64,000 nt of DNA. Origin: Centroberyx gerrardi (Eukaryota > Chordata > Actinopteri > Beryciformes > Berycidae). The stretch is from contig NC_135998.1 of assembly GCF_048128805.1 (NCBI RefSeq), forward strand, positions 26,127,396 to 26,191,395. Reading direction: 5' to 3'. Shown piece after piece: positions 33,973 to 45,878 of the stretch (the stretch's first letter is position 1; each line of letters begins with the position of its first letter). The notes beneath the pieces were generated by a model. The model ran no database searches. It was not told where the DNA came from and worked only from the letters and a program-made list of their open reading frames with translations. Position numbers and translations under genes: made by a program.

Positions 33973-36139
33973 AATTCATGGGTAATTGGTAATAAAAACA
34001 TGATCTACATGCAATTAATTGGTTAAAAGAGATAAATAGAATAAGTTAATTTAAGTCATGAAGTTTATTAGGATGGAAAGTTGGTTTAAAAAGTTGGATA
34101 AAACATGTAAAGTGCAAATGTGACTCTGTAACAAATGTGCATGTTTTGGTTTAACACTTTGGATACTTTTAAGTTAAAGTGGCATTGCATTGCATATGTT
34201 TTGTTGGTTTATCATAGTGACTACATGAGTATTTTTGTTGTAAGAGAGAATTTTCCTACTGATAAGTGTACATTATATATTCACCAGAAAGGAATAATTT
34301 CTGTTTAGTTTATAAGGTAATGTGAAAGAGTTAATACTGTAATTGAGATGTTGGTGCATCAACTGTATGGCTCTGATGAATACCATATATAATAATACAC
34401 GGTTGGTCTTGAGGAAGAGGCATCGTGTGTCAGCAATTTCTTTACATTATTCTTCCCCTCTTTCAGGGGTGTAACACATGCCAGTACGTGTGTCTAACAC
34501 TCCGCTATCAGCTAGCCTGCTGAGTTTAACTCTGAATAATTATCGGAACCTCCAGAGTGTCCGGCATTTGCATTGAGAGACCCACAACTCCAGCTCGCCA
34601 AGTACTGCAAGACTCCTCACAGACTCCCGGCTTCAGCATGCTTCATCTCCCTCCAGACCTCCGCTGGTGTTGTATGTATTATCATTGTCCGCTGGGCATC
34701 ATTCATACATCACACATAGTTATTCCACTATAACTACACTCTTTATTACTATCATTGCTGATTAATGTCTTCCATTGCTCAATTTCTAGAATTGTGTCTG
34801 CTGAAATAATTAAAGTATTGTGTGTTCACATGATCATCTATTCCTGGTTCATCATAATTCAGTCATAGGTATCCCTCCTATATACCGTATTCACTTATAT
34901 TTACCTGATTATTGAGTGTGCTTTAGTTTAGCAATAAATATATTCCTTTACATAAAGTCATCTCCTGTGTTCATTGTATGGGTTTAAATTCAATCAAGCT
35001 CAGAATTCAGTCCTTCAGATGAGACCTGTTGATGCTGTCTGTTATCTGGTGCCCTGTTCTTAATTTTCACTGAAGCTAACTTTAAATTATATTGATATTA
35101 GGCACCATCAATACCTAATCACACTACATTTCTGGTGCCTTCTGTGAGGCAAATTTGCTTGAATTGCCCATACAATCAAACTCAAAATTCAGTGTTCACG
35201 TATGATAGCAGAAGGTAAATGTGTGGCTCATGTGCTTGTTAGGAGTAATGATTGTTGATGCTTGTCCTGTCAAGAAAAGTGTTAAAAACTGTGGAAATCC
35301 CCTTGGTTGGAATAGCAGCTCAGGCTATCTTCCCTTAGGTAATTGCATTGATATTAATGTTGCAGTATTGTTGGCATCCGTCATTGTGCTGTAAATTAAG
35401 GCATTAACGCATGATTATGCGTGTACCGCATTCTTACAGATAATAGTGCTTTGAGTGTTACTCAGTAAAGTCACTAAAGGCTTATCCTGTCTAGACTGTT
35501 GTTTGAAGTCTCTAGGACATGCCTATAGATTTAGCCAAGCGATCACATTGTCTAAGTTCCTTGGTGGTACTCGTAATGAGTAATTGAGCCAGTTTTTAAA
35601 CTTGTTGCTGTACACTCATAGCTGGAGAACAGCTGTGTTTACCCCTAGAGTAGCTCAACAGATCATAGCCAAGCTAACTTCTCAAGCTGTGTTGCTATTT
35701 AGTGAGACCCTCTTGCTTAACGCTTAAGTAGACTAAGCTAACATCGGGTCGATTGTCACCACACAATCACCACTGTGAACCATAGTGCCATAAGTAAATT
35801 TATTGTGTGTAGCGCTTCTCTTGCTGGCCTCAGCGCCGCCATTGCACAATTTCCACTTCCAGAGCATCACTGCAGTGACGTTGCAGTAGACCACTCATGT
35901 TATAGTCCCAACCTCCCACAGTGGAGAACAGCGTAACTGTCGGTTGTAGTTCGTTGTAAGCCCATCTCTGTGGCAAAATTGTGAGTGCAGTGGACATTCA
36001 CCTAAATTAACTAATTAGCATTTTATTGTATGGTGTTCTTGGCTCAGAGAGGCCCATTAACAAGGCCTGTACCCAAGCATCCTGCATTGCTCATTGTTGG
36101 CTAAGCTAATTGCTTTAGCCTTTACCCCACAATAAAATC
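33973..36139 (+). other. Possible LTR and leader of a second retroelement, diffuse
   Basis: It includes the second copy of the 65-bp repeat (34404-34468), an AATAAATATA polyadenylation-like signal near 34935, and TGGTGCC motifs near 35045 and 35133 that resemble primer-binding sites. It leads into the gag-like frames at 36140. LTR boundaries could not be set because no second copy lies in the window. Confidence 0.35.
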
Positions 36140-37720
36140 ATGACTGATCTCCAAGCCCAGGTTGATGAGAAAGACAAACAAGTTGCAGAGCTAAGCAAGT
36201 GCATAGATATGGAGAGAGCTCTGTCAGCAGGTACAATTGCCCACCATAGTAATGAAACTGCATGGATCAAAGACCACATCTCTCAACTCACTCAATATCT
36301 TGATCAGTTTCACCAGCAAACCTGGGAGAGAGACGGAACTGACATATGTGAAATGCAAATATACTGTGAGCTTGCCACCACTAAAAATTAGAATGAGTTC
36401 ATCTTATTCGAGAAGACGAAACAGCAGGAGATCTTGAAAGATGCCCTCGCTGCTGCCATCTTGATGAACGAAGGCCATGAAAACAGAACACCTCCCCATG
36501 GCTCGAGCACAGTCGATACGGCAGCGGACTAAGTCACATCCACCCCAGCTGTTGGAGGTGCCTCCTCTCCTCCTCAGATCCCTCGAGTGGATCTTGGAGA
36601 TGCATATAGATGTCATCAGCCTCCAGCTCCACTGGACATGTATACAAGAGACCTAGACAAAATCGCTAGGAATATCTTGAAATTTGACCCTGTCCTGGGT
36701 GGCTCAAAAGACACAGCGATGTACCTCAGACAGATGGACTAACACCTTTGGAGACATCCAGAAGCACAAGTGGATGACAAGGTGTACCTCTTGAAAGTCA
36801 CCTCCAGTTGAGAGGTCTTCATTGATCATCAAGTTCCTGAAGTCCAAGCTGCCTATGATTTGTTGATTCACACCCTGACGCAGGAATTCTCAAGTGTCAG
36901 CGATAATGAACCAGACTTAATATACGCCATGGCTGTTAAGCAGTCCAAGAATGAATCGCCCCATGCCTATTACCAGTACTTGCGCAAAGCATACTTTGGT
37001 AATATGAATGAACCAGGAATGGAGGAAGACAAGTCATTTAAGCAACTCTTCGTTTGCAACCTGCATCCAGTGACCAGCCTCCACCTAGGCGTTGCTGCAG
37101 ATGAAAACACAATAACTAGTCTCCAATTGTGCGAACTTGTGAAGTGAAGACGCCTCAGAGTAAATCTGCTGAGCACCATATTGCCGTTAACAATGATAAC
37201 TCAAAGGCTGTAGGCCTACAACTTGAAGGTGTGTCAACCTTGCACACTCTGCTCATGGCCACTAAGTCATTGCGCCCATTGTACAGTAAGAATTCTAGGT
37301 TTCACACTGAAAACTTTCAGTCAGGTAAGTCTAGAGCTGGAAACCATCCAACTGGCCAATATGAACGTTAACCCGCACGTGACGGTCCGTCAGTGCAAGA
37401 TTTCGGTAATGATAGGACTCGTCAGAGATCAGGTGATCACCATCATCGCTATGGGTCTCAGGATGATAAGTGGCGCCAAAGGTCACACCACCACTACCAT
37501 TGTGATAGATCCCAAGAAGCTGGTGAACCACATAGAGAAAGCCAGGATCATGGTGAGTCATTTAACATGTCAGCCAAGGAAGTGAGATCCATGTGTAAAG
37601 AAGACAAATGCAAACACTTGAGAAAATGCTCTCAAGGCTCAGAGGTAGGAATGGCAAGCAGTTATGACAAGCGGTGGACCAGGCTGCCACAGGAACAGGA
37701 GTGGGGTGCTTAATCCACCA
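36140..37720 (+). pseudogene. Degenerate retroelement gag-like region
   Basis: Broken plus-strand frames in order. At 36140-36391 there is a coiled-coil-like stretch (DEKDKQVAELSKC). At 36860-37147 there is a capsid-like stretch with AVKQSKNESPHAYYQYLRKA and FKQLFVCNLHPVTSLHLGV, which resembles the C-terminal capsid of LTR-retroelement Gag. Finally, 37390-37700 is a His/Arg/Asp-rich tail. Stops and frame changes between them show decay. No pol was recognised downstream. The superfamily was not assigned. Confidence 0.55.
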
Positions 37721-38571
37721 AAGACCTCACGTAAACACGCCAAGACCAGCTTGCCTACAACAACTGAAACCAAATGGAGTATAGCCCGGATCTACTAACA
37801 AGTCGCAATTCCAGGCACAGCATAAAAGCAATTGCAAGTGGAATTGGTACTGCCAGTGCAAGGTATTTACTAAAGTAGGGCACGCAAATGAGTGGAGGCA
37901 CAGAAAATGTATTAGAATTGCAACTGCGCAAATATAAGAGCCAAACAATGCACACAATATCCCATTTGCGGCAACATAATGATAGGCAAAAGGAGTGCAA
38001 ATTTATCTCCGGTGGCGCTGGAAGTGTTGGTGGCAGAAAAAACCCCAAAGAGCTGCAGAGAAGAGATGTTTTACCAGTGCGTAAAAGGTCACTCTGGAAC
38101 GACATAACAAATAAAGTGAATGCAGCTGGGCACCACAAGCGCGATTTAGTGGAGGTAAAAAGTGCTGGTATGATATGAGATGGTGAGCCAAAATGCTTAC
38201 CACAAATAAAGCCAAAGAAGAGCCTTAACTCCCTTGGAGGGACAAGTGCAGAAGACCCTGACTGAGATGCAAGTGACAGGTGTGGGGGGGATGGAGACCT
38301 TGGGAGGTACGGTTGCTGGAGAAGCCGCACACACACACACACACCTCTCCACTGTTGTGACAATTATTGCACACAGGTTTTAGCTGCATTGTTTTCATCA
38401 AAGCAATGTTGCTGAGACATTGGCTTATAATAAGTGTCAGCAAATCCAGAGAAGAGCCTGAGACTTTCCTTTTTGTACATTTAGGTAATACTCTGCATAT
38501 TGAGTGCGAATTCTGCTACTCTGCCAATGAGGCTTAAATGGAAAATTTTTAAGTCAGCATACTCGTTTAAA

Positions 38572-38852
38572 CCTAATAGGCCCTTTTCACATTCTGTTTC
38601 TCAATGCTTCTGCATTGAGAAACCGGTGCATTACAACTTCCTCTTGCCAGCTATGGCCTTCACTAAATCGCTCCACAACCTGCCCAAATTTTTTTATTTG
38701 TTACATTATGTATCTAGTGCTAGTAACCATTAACATTTTGTTGCTTTTGTTGGATTGGTTTGTCAATAAGTCACAAAAAGAAACTTGCCACAGGAAGTTG
38801 TAATGCACCAGTTTAGCTGTTACCATGACAATGTGAAAAGGGCCTATTGGAA
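38572..38852. mobile_element. MITE-like inverted-repeat element (AATAGGCCCTTTTCACAT ends)
   Basis: The left end AATAGGCCCTTTTCACAT and the right end ATGTGAAAAGGGCCTATT are perfect inverted repeats. Adjacent TGCATTACAACTTCCT and AGGAAGTTGTAATGCA continue the symmetry. It is about 280 bp with no coding capacity. A related copy fragment lies at 48095-48200, inside the insertion in bhmt copy 2 intron 3. Confidence 0.75.
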
Positions 38853-38984
38853 TTATAATAGGGATGCAATCTAATGAGCGCATGTTATGCTGTGTCACTT
38901 TGAGCTTGGAGCCAGTTCCAGAGACACTGGAGCCATTCTGTACGTAAAATGATGACATGCGCAATCAAGGTGCGCAATCAATGG

Positions 38985-39225
38985 TGGGCAAGGTGCGCAA
39001 TCAACGGTGGGCCACCGTTCTTGTGGTCGCACGTCGCCCTATGTGTAGTTACATTTTTGCAGAGGTGCACATAAGCCATGGCAGGTCCCTCTGCGGGCAA
39101 CGCCGGACCTACTCCGTACCCCCGGCGGAGCTCCGCCATGGTTTGACATGGAAGTATAATTTCCACTTAACTACACGTAGGGCGATGCACATCCACAAGA
39201 ACAGTGATTGGCCTGCTTCGTAATT
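38985..39225. mobile_element. GC-rich MITE-like inverted repeat
   Basis: The left arm GTTCTTGTGG...CGCCCTATGTGTAGTTA and the right arm TAACTACACGTAGGGCG...CCACAAGAAC are inverted copies of about 40 bp flanking a GC-rich core with GCGGAGCTCCGC. Three copies of GGTGCGCAATCA-like units (about 38958-39004) precede it. It is probably a small non-autonomous DNA transposon. Confidence 0.6.
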
Positions 39226-39301
39226 CCTCCTACCTGTATCTGGTTGCAGTCAACAATGGAGCAGATAGAAGAGAGACGAGCTGAGGAGGGCTGCAAATAT
39301 A

Positions 39302-40350
39302 CTGAACAAAAATATAAACGCAACACTTTTGTTTTTGCTCCCATTTTTCATGAGTTGAAATAAAAGATCTAAGACTTTTTCTATGCACACAAAAGGCTTA
39401 TTTCTCTCAAATTTTGTTCACAAATTTGTTTAAATCCATGTTAGTGAGCACTTCTCCTTTGCCAAGATAATCCATCCACCTGACAGGTGAGGCATATCAA
39501 GATGCTGATTAAACAGCATGATTATTGCACAGGTGTGCCTTGGGCTGGTCACAGTAAAAGGCCACTCTAAAATGTGCAGTTTTTATCACACAACACAATG
39601 CCACAGATGTCACAAGTTTTGAGGGAGCATGCAATTGGCATGCTGACTGCAGGAATGTCCACCAGAGCTCATGTTGCAGCATGATAATGCACGGCCCCAT
39701 GTTGCAAGGATCTGTACACAATTCCTGGAAGCTGAAAACATCCCAGTTCTTGCATGGCCTGCATACTCACCAGACATGTCACCCATTGAGCATGTTTGGG
39801 ATGCTCTGGATCGGCGTGTACGACAGCGTGTTCCAATTCCTGCCGATATCCAGCAACTTCGCACAGTCATTGAAGAGGAGTGGACCAACATTCCACAGCC
39901 CACAATCAACAACCTGATCAACTCTATGCGAAGGAGATGTGTCGCACTGCATGAGGCAAATGGTGGTCACGCCAGATACTGACTGGTTTTCAAAAAATGC
40001 ATATCTGTAGCCCTAGTCATGTGAGATCCATAGTTCAGTGCCTAATAAATGTCTTTTTTCAAGATAAAACTGCACATTTTAGAGTGGCCTTTTATTGTGA
40101 CCAGCCCAAGGCAATAATCATGTGCAATAATCATGCTGTTTAATCAGCATCTTGATATGCCACACCTGTCAGGTGGATGGATTATCTTGGCAAAGGAGAA
40201 GTGCTCACTAACACGGATTTAAACAAATTTGTGAACAAAATTTGAGAGAAATAAGCCTTTTGTGTGCATAGAAAAAGTCTTAGATCTTTTATTTCAACTC
40301 ATAAAAAATGGGAGCAAAACCAAAATTGTTGCGTTTATATTTTTGTTAGT
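39302..40350 (+). mobile_element. Tc1/mariner-like element with long TIRs, internally deleted
   Basis: The left end CTGAACAAAAATATAAACGC follows a TA at 39300-39301. The right end (about 40350) is its inverted copy. The inverted repeats extend roughly 270 bp (39302-39590 against about 40065-40350) with few mismatches. Inside are the first residues of a transposase and its catalytic C-terminal half, the middle having been lost. It is about 1.05 kb against roughly 1.5-1.6 kb for full-length relatives. The high arm identity indicates recent activity. Confidence 0.88.
39598..39981 (+). pseudogene. Tc1-like transposase, N-terminal stub plus catalytic C terminus
   Basis: ATG at 39598 starts a frame beginning MPQMSQVLREHAIGMLTAG, as in intact relatives, but it stops after about 28 codons. 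From 39671 another frame holds LQHDNARPHVARIC with the second catalytic Asp and SPDMSPIEHVWD with a Glu exactly 34 residues later (DD34E spacing), continuing to the natural C terminus (...HARY). The helix-turn-helix region and first catalytic Asp are deleted. Confidence 0.88.
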
Positions 40351-40928
40351 GTGATTTGTAGGACACTTCATCCCCAAATTATAAAGACTACCAGATGCCA
40401 CTGAATTCATGGTGAGAAACATCCCAGAAAAGAGCTTCAGAGAATGTAAACACTACTACTTCTTCTGTTATTGCTTCTGTGTTAACAAAGCACGCTACTG
40501 CCGTCTAGTGTTTCGGTGGTGTACTGCACAATCACCATAAATGTTTGGACCACCGGGGGCATCTATGCCGTTGATACGGTGGCAATTTGACGAAGTCTAA
40601 TTTAGCCTTTAATCTTTCCTGTGAATTGTGTTTGTGTGTGTTGCCATGGAATTTGACTATGTGTCTGACTATGATCATACTGTGTGCCAGTGTTGCTTGT
40701 TTGTGTTCTGCAATGATGTTCCAGTCCTTTCCAGCAGACACACCATCGCCGGACAAGTGGGAGAATGTAGTGAACACAGCCTGTCATCTTACAAGCAGAT
40801 TCCCTTTGCATCTTGTCTGTGTGTTCCCTCCTGATAACAGATCAGCACTGTGGGGGAAGACTGTGAGATCGAATGGAAAGGGCACAGTCTTCAACCTAAA
40901 TTGCCTCATTTCTACCCCTAAAAGATGG

Positions 40929-41298
40929 TACCAAGGAACAGACTTGGTAAACAGCCATAAAACTCCAATACACAGCCATCTCTCTGTTAATCCCCTAAGA
41001 GCCAGAAAGTCTGGGATGAGAGATTTGAATGTTCCCAAAATCATGAGAAATCTTTGATACAGACTCATGAAAGCTTGGGTATCACATTGTGGTGGAATTC
41101 TAATTTATATCTCTTCTTTTAACTGTGATGTTTTATATAATAGTTATTCGCATTATTCAATTTCTTCATCTTTATATGGGGCTTAGATAGCCATGTTTGA
41201 TATCAAAGTGTTAAGGAATTTGCGCTGAGTTTAATAATGTCAATGTTATGATGGTCAATTATATTGGATAGATCTGGGAGCCTTTCCCGCCATAACAC
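40929..41298. repeat. Repeated segment A2 (pair with 30788-31192)
   Basis: Same orientation as the copy at 30788-31192 and the same start (TACCAAGGAACAG), with a 34-bp deletion before TTTCCCGCC. It lies in the spacer between the two bhmt copies. Confidence 0.75.
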
Positions 41299-42299
41299 TA
41301 GACGTAACAGCCCATACACACCCTCACCTGATCACAACAAAACCACATGCAACAATGTCCAAAGCAGACTTCATGCACTACGTGGTCGTGACACATGTGT
41401 AAATCAGTCTAACAACAACTTTGCTCCAAAGTTTGTCTCCAAAGATGGACTCAGCGGCATCATCATCACTACAAGCCAAGTTGAGAAACTGTTCTACCAT
41501 GAAACTAGTGAAGACAGCCTTGCTGCTTTGCCTATGTGCCTGACACAAATTGTGACGAGGAAACTCAGATGACCCAAATGCAAACACTGGTAGGTGAAGC
41601 AAGTAGGTTAAAGCAGGATTCTTTACTCGTGGTCAAGAGGCAGATGTAAATTATTCATTTTGGAACTGCAAGGAAGCCCTGTTTTTTGCATTATACTGGC
41701 CCATTGAGCTCCTTTTATACCATTTGTTGTGGCACTTTCAAATTAAACACAACCTTTGGGTAGCATTGGCTTTCTTTATAACACCAAACATCATCATCAG
41801 GGTTTAATGAGAGGTATAATTAAAAATGTAAATTATTCGTATAGCAATAGAATGAGACATGTTTACACCAAGTGGGAGCATGTGGAGAGAGAGCTGCATG
41901 GGGCCTCAGTGCCCTCTCTTAGAGTTCAGACAGGTAGTCCAGATAACCATGACAATGACACTCTATCCCAATCCAGCCAGAATTTATGTAATAGATTGTT
42001 CACAACTGGCACCCAGTGGTGTTGTCAGAGACTGATGGAGAGAAGCCAGAAGCTACGCACTGTCTCCTGAAAGGGGAAGAGTGCTGGTCCCCAATGGGGC
42101 TCTTGCAATCCCTACCATCTTCTGAGGATCTCCCTCTTACAGAGTTCAGAGACTATTGAGGAATGCATTTGACCAAGTCAGAAGCATTGATGTTCAGATG
42201 ATAGGCCTTACCTCCCCAACCGAACCTACCTTCATTTTTTTATTATTCGGGATAGGCTGTATAGAGTCAGTTGTAACACTCAGACAAATGAAGAAATAT
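41299..42299. other. Spacer, no feature recognised
   Basis: Short open frames only. 41340-41570 and 41750-42070 have some codon-like composition but no domain I recognise and no matching splice signals. They may be remnants of a retroelement. Confidence 0.4.
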
Positions 42300-42780
42300 T
42301 ATTTACCCATATATTGTAAATATCATAGTTTCCACAAAAAAGGCAAATAAATAAGTAATGAATAAATAAATACATGTAATTTTAATGTCTAGTATATTTG
42401 TGACAGAGTGGAACATACAGTATGATAGGTATAGTTTGTCCAACATTGCCATCTACAGATGATTTGCTACTCAACATGCAGCTTTGCAACAATGTAATAG
42501 AGATGTGATACTTCATTGATACAGACAGGCAAAGTCTCTTTTTGCTTCCCTCCTCCACATGGAAGTAAGAGTTAAGTGCCACCTCCCCATGAACTGGTAG
42601 GGATTCAGTGTCTTGCTCAAGGACACTTCAGCAGGGCGGATGCTTGCCGACACGGGGGTTTAAACCTGCGTGCTGTGACGGTCTCCCTGCTCACTACGCC
42701 ACAGTGCTGCCCTCAAACAATCCATTTAATTGAAACATTAATTAATCTACAATATGGCTTGCACCAGTTGTGCCTCTTAA
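42300..42780. repeat. Interspersed repeat, copy 2 (pair with 19020-19480)
   Basis: Collinear with 19020-19480, but it keeps the full tail GGGTTTAAACCTGCGTGCTGTGACGG...CTACGCCACAGTGCTGCCC, typical of fish LINE/SINE 3' ends ('inactive' tails with a tRNA-like B-box-type phrase). Confidence 0.7.
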
Positions 42781-42957
42781 GTGTAGCCTACATTTTAAGA
42801 ATGCAATGAAAAGCCCAAACAGGCAAATTTTTAATTCATTATCACAAGGAACGTCCTTTTAAGATATGGAGCTACTCTACATGGAGCCTCAACGTTTTAA
42901 TTTTAATTTAATTCATTGGTTTGTTTTTAATCATTTGCCAATTCAGACACTGTGGTG

Positions 42958-43268
42958 AATGCGTGTACCTTCGTATCAATCGTTTTACTCATGTAAATGC
43001 AATAAATAAAAAGGCGATTTTACTGCCGCTTTGCTTTTGCATTTGAGTTGACACCACAGAAAAGGAAAGAGCGATGTGCATTTTAACTTTTTGCTAACTT
43101 TTTACTCCTTTTCTGCATTGACAAACTAAAAACAAAAAGGAAAAATGCACATCGCTCTTTCCTTTTCCGTGGTGTCAACTCAAATGCAAAAAGCAGTAAA
43201 ATCGCTTTTTTATTTATTGCACTTACATGAGTAAAACGATTGATACGAAGGTGCACGCATTGTGGTGG
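42958..43268. mobile_element. Long palindromic MITE (foldback element)
   Basis: Nearly the whole element is one inverted repeat. The left arm contains TACCTTCGTATCAATCGTTTTACTCATGTAAATGCAATAAATAAA...CACCACAGAAAAGGAAAGAGCGATGTGCATTTT, and the right arm is its reverse complement with few mismatches. The unpaired centre is only about 60 bp. It would form a hairpin of about 125 bp per arm. A second copy lies at 50401-50730. Confidence 0.85.
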
Positions 43269-44826
43269 ACATCCAACAAATCTGGCAAATGTTTAGAAAA
43301 TTACAACATTGGTTAATGTGTGTTCAGAATTAACATTTAGTCCTGTATGGAACAAGTTTCTGTGCCCCGATTGAACCCTGTAAGGTAAAAAGTAGGGAAG
43401 AGTCATTTTTCCCCTATCAGAGGCAACCTTTGTTAGTTTGGTGAAGGTTTTATAATGGATGTTGGATATTCAAGGGTACATCAATGGTAATTGCTATTTA
43501 GATTTTTTTTTGTTTAAATGTTTCTTTTTTTTTAATAAATATATCTTCCCCTGTCATCAACCACAAGAAATTGCTATTGGTTGGAGAGGTGAAGTCACCA
43601 TAAAGAAGTGTTGGCTTGAGGCACAAATGATTAGGAAGTTATATTAGGTTAGGTTAGGTAGGTTGGTTAGGTGGTCATATAACTAATTTGAAATATTATG
43701 AAATATCAAAGCAAAGAAATGGAAAATAAAACAAAAACGAATTTGAGACTGCTTATTCAGAATTGGTGGGGAGGATATTGAAATATCAATCATTAGTTCT
43801 GATAAAGTCAAATTGCAAAATTATAAAAAATAATTGTATTTGCTGCCTTTGGTTTGGGACCTCTAGGCCACATGGCTTGGAAGGTGTTAGATAAGGGGGA
43901 CTTTGAATAAATGTAGTAATTGAGGGCGAGGGTCATGGTGTATTGTTCGTATACATCCTAAATATTTCCCCGTCACTCTGTAGACATACAGTGCTTTAAT
44001 TGTATGAAGCCCGAAAATCCAAATTCCAATCTCAGGTTCAATTATTTTCTAATGACCAGGAAGTTGTTTCAAACATTACAGTGGGTTGTAAATGGGTTTC
44101 ATGGCCCGTATGGTCATGGAACATACTAAGCCCTTGGAAAAAAAAGAAGAAAAAACTCATACCAGCGATATTGGATTTATAGGGTTTTTGCACAACATAA
44201 GTACTTCATAGCTTTGAGTGATAGTTATTCTCCTGAGCACCAATATTGTCTGAGTAACAATCTGTTTAACATTGTAGATTAAGTCATTTAGCAGTTCAAG
44301 GGTTAGGGTTAGCCTGACCAAACACTGCACCAGGGGATTTCACTGATTAGCACATCTTCAACCAGAGAGGAGGAACTGATCAGTGGAATCACCTGCTGTA
44401 GCATTTGGCTGGAATGAAAACCTGCAGAGTCTTGGCCCTCCATGGCACATGATTGAAAATCACTGCTCTACTGTATATGTCCCAAGCTTCTTTTCTGGAG
44501 TGTTTTTGTTGTCCACTAGATGGGGACAATAGCACTTGTCACATCTGTCCTATTTACTAGATCCAAACCAACATATTACTTATGCCATTGTTTGTGCTGG
44601 ATTTGATACCATGGAACACTCTCAGGACATGATTGGAAACTTTTGGTGCCATATATGAAGACCACTTTCACCTGTAATAGTTTAGATCGTTGTGGTCTCC
44701 AGGACTGACTTGTCACAGAACCAACTGTCATCCTGCACTGTGAGAAATCAAAGTACAGAGCTGTACCTTTGTCACTAGGGCTGTATCTTCTACACATTCT
44801 GATTCAATGGAAACTCCACCAAAACG
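43269..44826. other. Spacer left of bhmt copy 2 duplication
   Basis: AT-rich with no coding region recognised. A short run of AGGTT/TTAGG units (43643-43671) and a GGGTTAGGGTTAG (44300) are too short to count as telomeric. A teleost interspersed repeat occupies about 44313-44470. Confidence 0.5.
44313..44470 (-). repeat. Teleost interspersed repeat fragment
   Basis: Phrases such as GGCCCTCCATGGCACATGATTG and AATCACTGCTCTACTG belong, on the opposite strand, to the same common fish repeat type as 47893-47990 (CTGAACCCAGTCCTCAAGGACCCC...). Confidence 0.45.
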
Positions 44827-45150
44827 TGCATGTTTTTTCACTCTTCAGGTTCTGTCAGAGCTGGAAATATTTGTCAATCTTGACAGCCTTGTTAGCGTAT
44901 CAGTTAAGGCAGTCAGAACTACCTTGTTCATGTATGTTGTATAATAACAGGCTGCCCATCACCTAATAAATCCCCCTGTTATATTCTGTCACAAATAGTA
45001 TACAGTATTTCATCTGCACCGGTTTTTGGTGACAATTTGGTCACTTTGTATTCTACATTATGATATGGTGAACTATTAAAATTGAAATGAATTCCCAGCT
45101 GTCTAAGGGAGAAAAAATAAACCCCACACACATATATGGATAATTGAAAG

Positions 45151-45156
45151 TTTATT
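45151..45156 (-). terminator. Candidate polyadenylation signal, bhmt copy 2
   Basis: Minus-strand AATAAA about 720 bp beyond the stop codon, in the same context as the one behind copy 1. Confidence 0.45.
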
Positions 45157-45878
45157 GACATAGTCATCAGTCAGTTCTTTCTTTGTTTTGTAAGACAACA
45201 TTTGGCACTTTGGAGTGTTAAAATAAGTCTTTGCTCAGGTACAGTCTCAGCTGCTCTTTTGAACATTGTGGTCACAGTAATTTCACCAAGATGCCAAAAT
45301 TGGATAATCATCTTACTGAAACAGGGCACTCAGGAGGCTTGTTGGTGAACCACATGGAGATTCAGTGAAGGGTGGAAACCTGAGTACAGATTGAAATATG
45401 GATCTCATCGAAAAATAATCTCATCAGAAGACCAATGCATCCAATCTCTTGAGTGGCAACAAATCTAAATGACATCAATTTTGTTCACAGAAAAAAAAAT
45501 GGTCCTAGAAAGACAGAACATGGTATAGTAAACTTCAGGGAATGTGTGTGAGTATGCCTTCTCACACGCTACCCCTTGGAATACACAATGAAAGTTACTG
45601 TCACTTGCTTAGTCCCTTATCACCAGAGTCATGCCTGGCAGTCTATTATGCTAACCATCAAATCTTTGAAATCCCCTTTGCTTGGTGGTTAAAAGCCAAA
45701 GCTTTTAATCCGGCCCTCCACTGGTGGTTCTCATTTTGGGATGAAGCCCTTCAATTTGTTTACCTTTCACAAAAATGACACATTCACTTTCATTGCGTAT
45801 AGAGATACCAGATTGTCTATCCTGGCCTTTGCTCTCCTACCCAGAGGTGTCCTCCCTGCCCATACCCAGGAGGAGTGC

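Noticed and set aside
37755..38363. Minus-strand 202-codon open frame
   Set aside because: Low-complexity hydrophobic composition, no domain, includes a CA microsatellite end, and lies opposite retroelement debris.
44298..44312. Telomere-like GGGTTAGGGTTAG and TTAGG units at 43643-43671
   Set aside because: Only two or three units each, expected by chance in AT-rich DNA.
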